The notes under the pieces: generated by a model
The model's database searches: none
Seen by the model: the letters and a program-made list of their open reading frames with translations, nothing else
Told to the model about the DNA's origin: nothing
NCBI GenBank assembly: GCA_002385465.1
Contig: DGDN01000056.1
Coordinates: forward strand, 1-6,808
DNA length: 6,808 nt
Origin: Candidatus Fermentithermobacillaceae bacterium UBA3951
GTDB taxonomy: Bacteria > Bacillota > Sulfobacillia > Fermentithermobacillales > Fermentithermobacillaceae
Direction of reading: 5' to 3'
Position numbers and translations under genes: made by a program
Shown: one piece after another, positions 5,053 through 6,808 of the stretch
How the letters are laid out: every line of letters starts with the position of its first letter
Position numbering within the stretch: position 1 is the first letter of the stretch

Positions 5053-5841
5053 GTGAACTGGTTTCTCGCGCTCGCAGCACTAATAGTGGCAGGACTCTCG
5101 CTCTTATTCTACATCCGTCGAAAAGCCCCGTCCGTCACACCGTCAGAGAGACACCGAGAAAGTGAAACGGCTCGAAGCCCCGGACAATCGGGCGCGCTCA
5201 AAGACCGGCCCTTGAGAAAGAACAATCTATCAAAGGAAGTTGAGCTGGCCTGGGAAGCCGCCGAGACCATAGAGTTCCAACCGGGGGCATACGCTTGGCC
5301 GAGGGATTTCATCGACGGTGACCGCAGGGCTCTTTTGGATGACCGTGAAAAGAGCCCAGTCGATCCCAAGGCCTTTAGGGACGAGCAGTATTTCCTCCCC
5401 CAGCGGTACGGCAAAGACAGGCTGGTCCTCATGGCCCGAGATCCCCAGTGGGTCTACGCCTACTGGGAGATAACTCACGAGAAGTACAGGCAGGCAATGG
5501 AAAAACACTTGTCCGAATGGGGGCTTTCGAGACCCGCCTTACGGCTCTACGACGTAACCCCCGGGGACCTTCCGCGTACCCACCTGGACGTTTTGGTCTC
5601 AGAAAACGCGGGAGACTGGTATGTCCATGTAGACAGGCCCCGTCACACGCTGATCGCCGAATTTGGCCGGCTTCACCCGGGAGGGTTCATCCCGCTCCTT
5701 AGATCGAACCCCGTGACCCTGCCCCCCGGAAGCCTCGATATGGAGATAGCGCTTGAGTGGTCGGACTCCGATTGGCTGAGACTTTACGCGCGCAGCATGC
5801 CCGGTTATTACGCCTCGTCACCACTTTTGTGGAGGCAATGA
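5053..5841 (+). CDS. Membrane-anchored DUF4912 domain protein
   Basis: The 262-residue protein begins with one hydrophobic segment (about 4-21, FLALAALIVAGLSLLFYI) followed by IRRK. This predicts a single N-terminal anchor with the body probably in the cytoplasm. A polar, charged, likely unstructured stretch follows (25-105). The DUF4912 domain occupies about 114-235: FLPQRYGKDRLVLMARDPQW (114-133), VYAYWEI (134-140), ALRLYDVT (162-169), DWYVHVDRP (188-196) and LLRSNPVTLPPG (215-226) match the family pattern. The biochemical function of DUF4912 is not established; its beta-rich pattern resembles carbohydrate-binding-like modules. Start: GTG at 5053, ten bases after GGGAGG (5037-5042). The next gene, a GH57 branching enzyme, starts four bases after its stop, so a role in glycogen or alpha-glucan metabolism, perhaps tethering the enzyme to membrane or glucan, is inferred. 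Confidence 0.88.
   Translation: MNWFLALAALIVAGLSLLFYIRRKAPSVTPSERHRESETARSPGQSGALKDRPLRKNNLSKEVELAWEAAETIEFQPGAYAWPRDFIDGDRRALLDDREKSPVDPKAFRDEQYFLPQRYGKDRLVLMARDPQWVYAYWEITHEKYRQAMEKHLSEWGLSRPALRLYDVTPGDLPRTHLDVLVSENAGDWYVHVDRPRHTLIAEFGRLHPGGFIPLLRSNPVTLPPGSLDMEIALEWSDSDWLRLYARSMPGYYASSPLLWRQ
5831..5835 (+). promoter_or_regulatory. Ribosome binding site deciding the GTG start of the GH57 gene
   Basis: GGAGG within the last codons of the DUF4912 gene lies ten bases before GTG at 5846. The ATG at 5838, closer to the site, is in another frame that stops after 20 codons, so it is not the start. Confidence 0.6.
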
Positions 5842-5845
5842 TCAA

Positions 5846-6808
5846 GTGGCGCCATCCGGATATCTGTGCCTGGTCCTCCACGCCCACTTACCTTTCGTGA
5901 GACATGTAGAATACGAGGATTCTCTAGAGGAACGGTGGCTTTTTCAAGCCATAACAGAATCGTATCTCCCGCTCCTCCACCGTCTACGTCGTCTCGTCCG
6001 CGAAGGTGTGCGGTTCTCGCTCACCGTATCCTTATCCCCGCCTCTCTTGGAAATGCTGGACGACGACCTCCTAAGAAAACGCTACAAACGGCATCTTTCC
6101 ATAATGCACGACCTCGCCTCCAGGGAGATGGCTCGGCTAAAGGGTTCACCTCGACGGCCTATCGCCGAGATGTACAAAGAGCGATTTGAAAAAGCTTACG
6201 ATATGTATACCCGCGAGCTTGGGGAGGACCTCCCTTCGGCCTGGAAACACCTCCAGGAGTCAGGCTGTGTGGAACTAATGACCTCTTCCGCCACCCACGC
6301 CTACCTCCCGCTCCTCATCCAGGAAGAGTCGGTGGCGGCGCAAGTTGAAACCGGAGTCAGGGCTTTTGAGAGGCGCTTTGGCATGAGGCCCAAGGGCTTC
6401 TGGCTGCCTGAATGCGCCTATACGCCGGAAATCGAGCCTCATTTGGCGGACGCGGGAATTAAGTATTTCATATTGGAAACTCACGGGATCCTCTGCGGGA
6501 CCCCCAGGCCGCGCTACGGGTTCTACGCGCCGGTTCTGACGCCCTTCGGGCTTTCTGCGTTCGGACGAGACGTAGACTGCGGCAAGCAGGTGTGGAGCGC
6601 CGACGAAGGGTACCCCGGCGACGGCGTTTACCGCGAATTCCACCGGGACATAGCCTACGAGCTGCCCCTTGAGTACCTGGGCAAAGCCGTTCCCGGAGGT
6701 ATCCGCACGCCGACGGGTATCAAGTACTACAGGGTCACCGACAGGCGGAGCGAGCACAAGGAACGCTACGACCCTGATATTGCTTCACTGAGAGCCAAGA
6801 CACAGGCC
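5846..6808 (+). CDS. GH57 1,4-alpha-glucan branching enzyme (N-terminal 321 residues, 3' end cut by window)
   Basis: This is a glycoside hydrolase family 57 protein of the branching-enzyme type (TK1436/AmyC-like, with a DUF1957 C-terminal domain expected beyond the window). Such enzymes cut alpha-1,4 glucan and rejoin the piece through an alpha-1,6 bond, making glycogen-like polymers. Visible conserved regions are HAHLPF (12-17, region 1), a SATHAYLPLL block (region 2), GFWLPECAY (184-192, region 3) with Glu189 as the expected nucleophile (Glu183 in TK1436), and GRDVDCGKQVWS (240-251). GYPGDGVYREFHRDIAYELP and TGIKYYRVTD are also typical of this subgroup. The catalytic Asp of region 4 is not reached before the sequence ends. 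Start: GTG at 5846, ten bases after GGAGG, giving MAPSGYLCLVLHAHLPF. It is co-transcribed with the DUF4912 gene. An alpha-amylase-like GH57 activity is the main alternative. Confidence 0.9.
   Translation, partial: MAPSGYLCLVLHAHLPFVRHVEYEDSLEERWLFQAITESYLPLLHRLRRLVREGVRFSLTVSLSPPLLEMLDDDLLRKRYKRHLSIMHDLASREMARLKGSPRRPIAEMYKERFEKAYDMYTRELGEDLPSAWKHLQESGCVELMTSSATHAYLPLLIQEESVAAQVETGVRAFERRFGMRPKGFWLPECAYTPEIEPHLADAGIKYFILETHGILCGTPRPRYGFYAPVLTPFGLSAFGRDVDCGKQVWSADEGYPGDGVYREFHRDIAYELPLEYLGKAVPGGIRTPTGIKYYRVTDRRSEHKERYDPDIASLRAKTQA

Noticed and set aside
4883..5080. Minus-strand frame of 65 codons in the divergent region, starting with GTG at 5080
   Set aside because: It overlaps the start of the DUF4912 gene, has no ribosome binding site in front of its GTG and resembles no known family.
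6275..6757. Minus-strand open frame of 160 codons
   Set aside because: It is antisense to the conserved core of the GH57 enzyme and looks like a GC-rich shadow frame.

Overview
The window is a bacterial chromosomal segment. Its minus strand carries a compact housekeeping operon, read right to left: mihF (4767-4453), remA (4439-4194), gmk (4170-3580), rpoZ (3590-3321), priA (3301-1271), then one long ORF from 1165 that runs off the left edge and encodes peptide deformylase fused in frame to methionyl-tRNA formyltransferase. Diverging from it on the plus strand are a membrane-anchored DUF4912 protein (5053-5841) and a glycoside hydrolase family 57 glucan branching enzyme (5846 to the right edge, incomplete). 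The 285-base divergent gap (4768-5052) must hold the promoters of both directions.

The gene content suggests an anaerobic, fairly GC-rich, possibly thermophilic lineage near Synergistota or deep-branching Bacillota. The remA-gmk-rpoZ-priA-def-fmt order is typical of Bacillota and relatives. An actinobacterial-type integration host factor next to gmk resembles the actinobacterial mihF-gmk-rpoZ arrangement. GH57 branching enzymes with DUF4912 partners occur in Synergistota and thermophilic clostridia. This placement is an inference from gene families, not from a search.

The operon links nucleotide supply (Gmk), transcription (omega subunit), replication restart (PriA), chromosome architecture or regulation (mIHF, RemA) and both ends of the N-formylmethionine cycle (Fmt adds the formyl group to initiator Met-tRNA, Def removes it from the nascent protein). 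Genes are spaced by -11 to 23 bp except for a 105-bp gap before def-fmt. TTG or GTG starts with clear Shine-Dalgarno sequences are inferred for def-fmt, priA, the DUF4912 gene and GH57.

Two proteins depart strongly from the textbook. Def and Fmt form one polypeptide joined by an acidic linker, with no stop and no ordinary internal start at the junction. PriA keeps all eight zinc-binding cysteines but has lost the Walker A lysine motif, the DExH histidine and the motif VI arginines, so it is probably not an ATP-driven helicase. The mihF upstream region contains an element whose middle arm can form either of two mutually exclusive hairpins.
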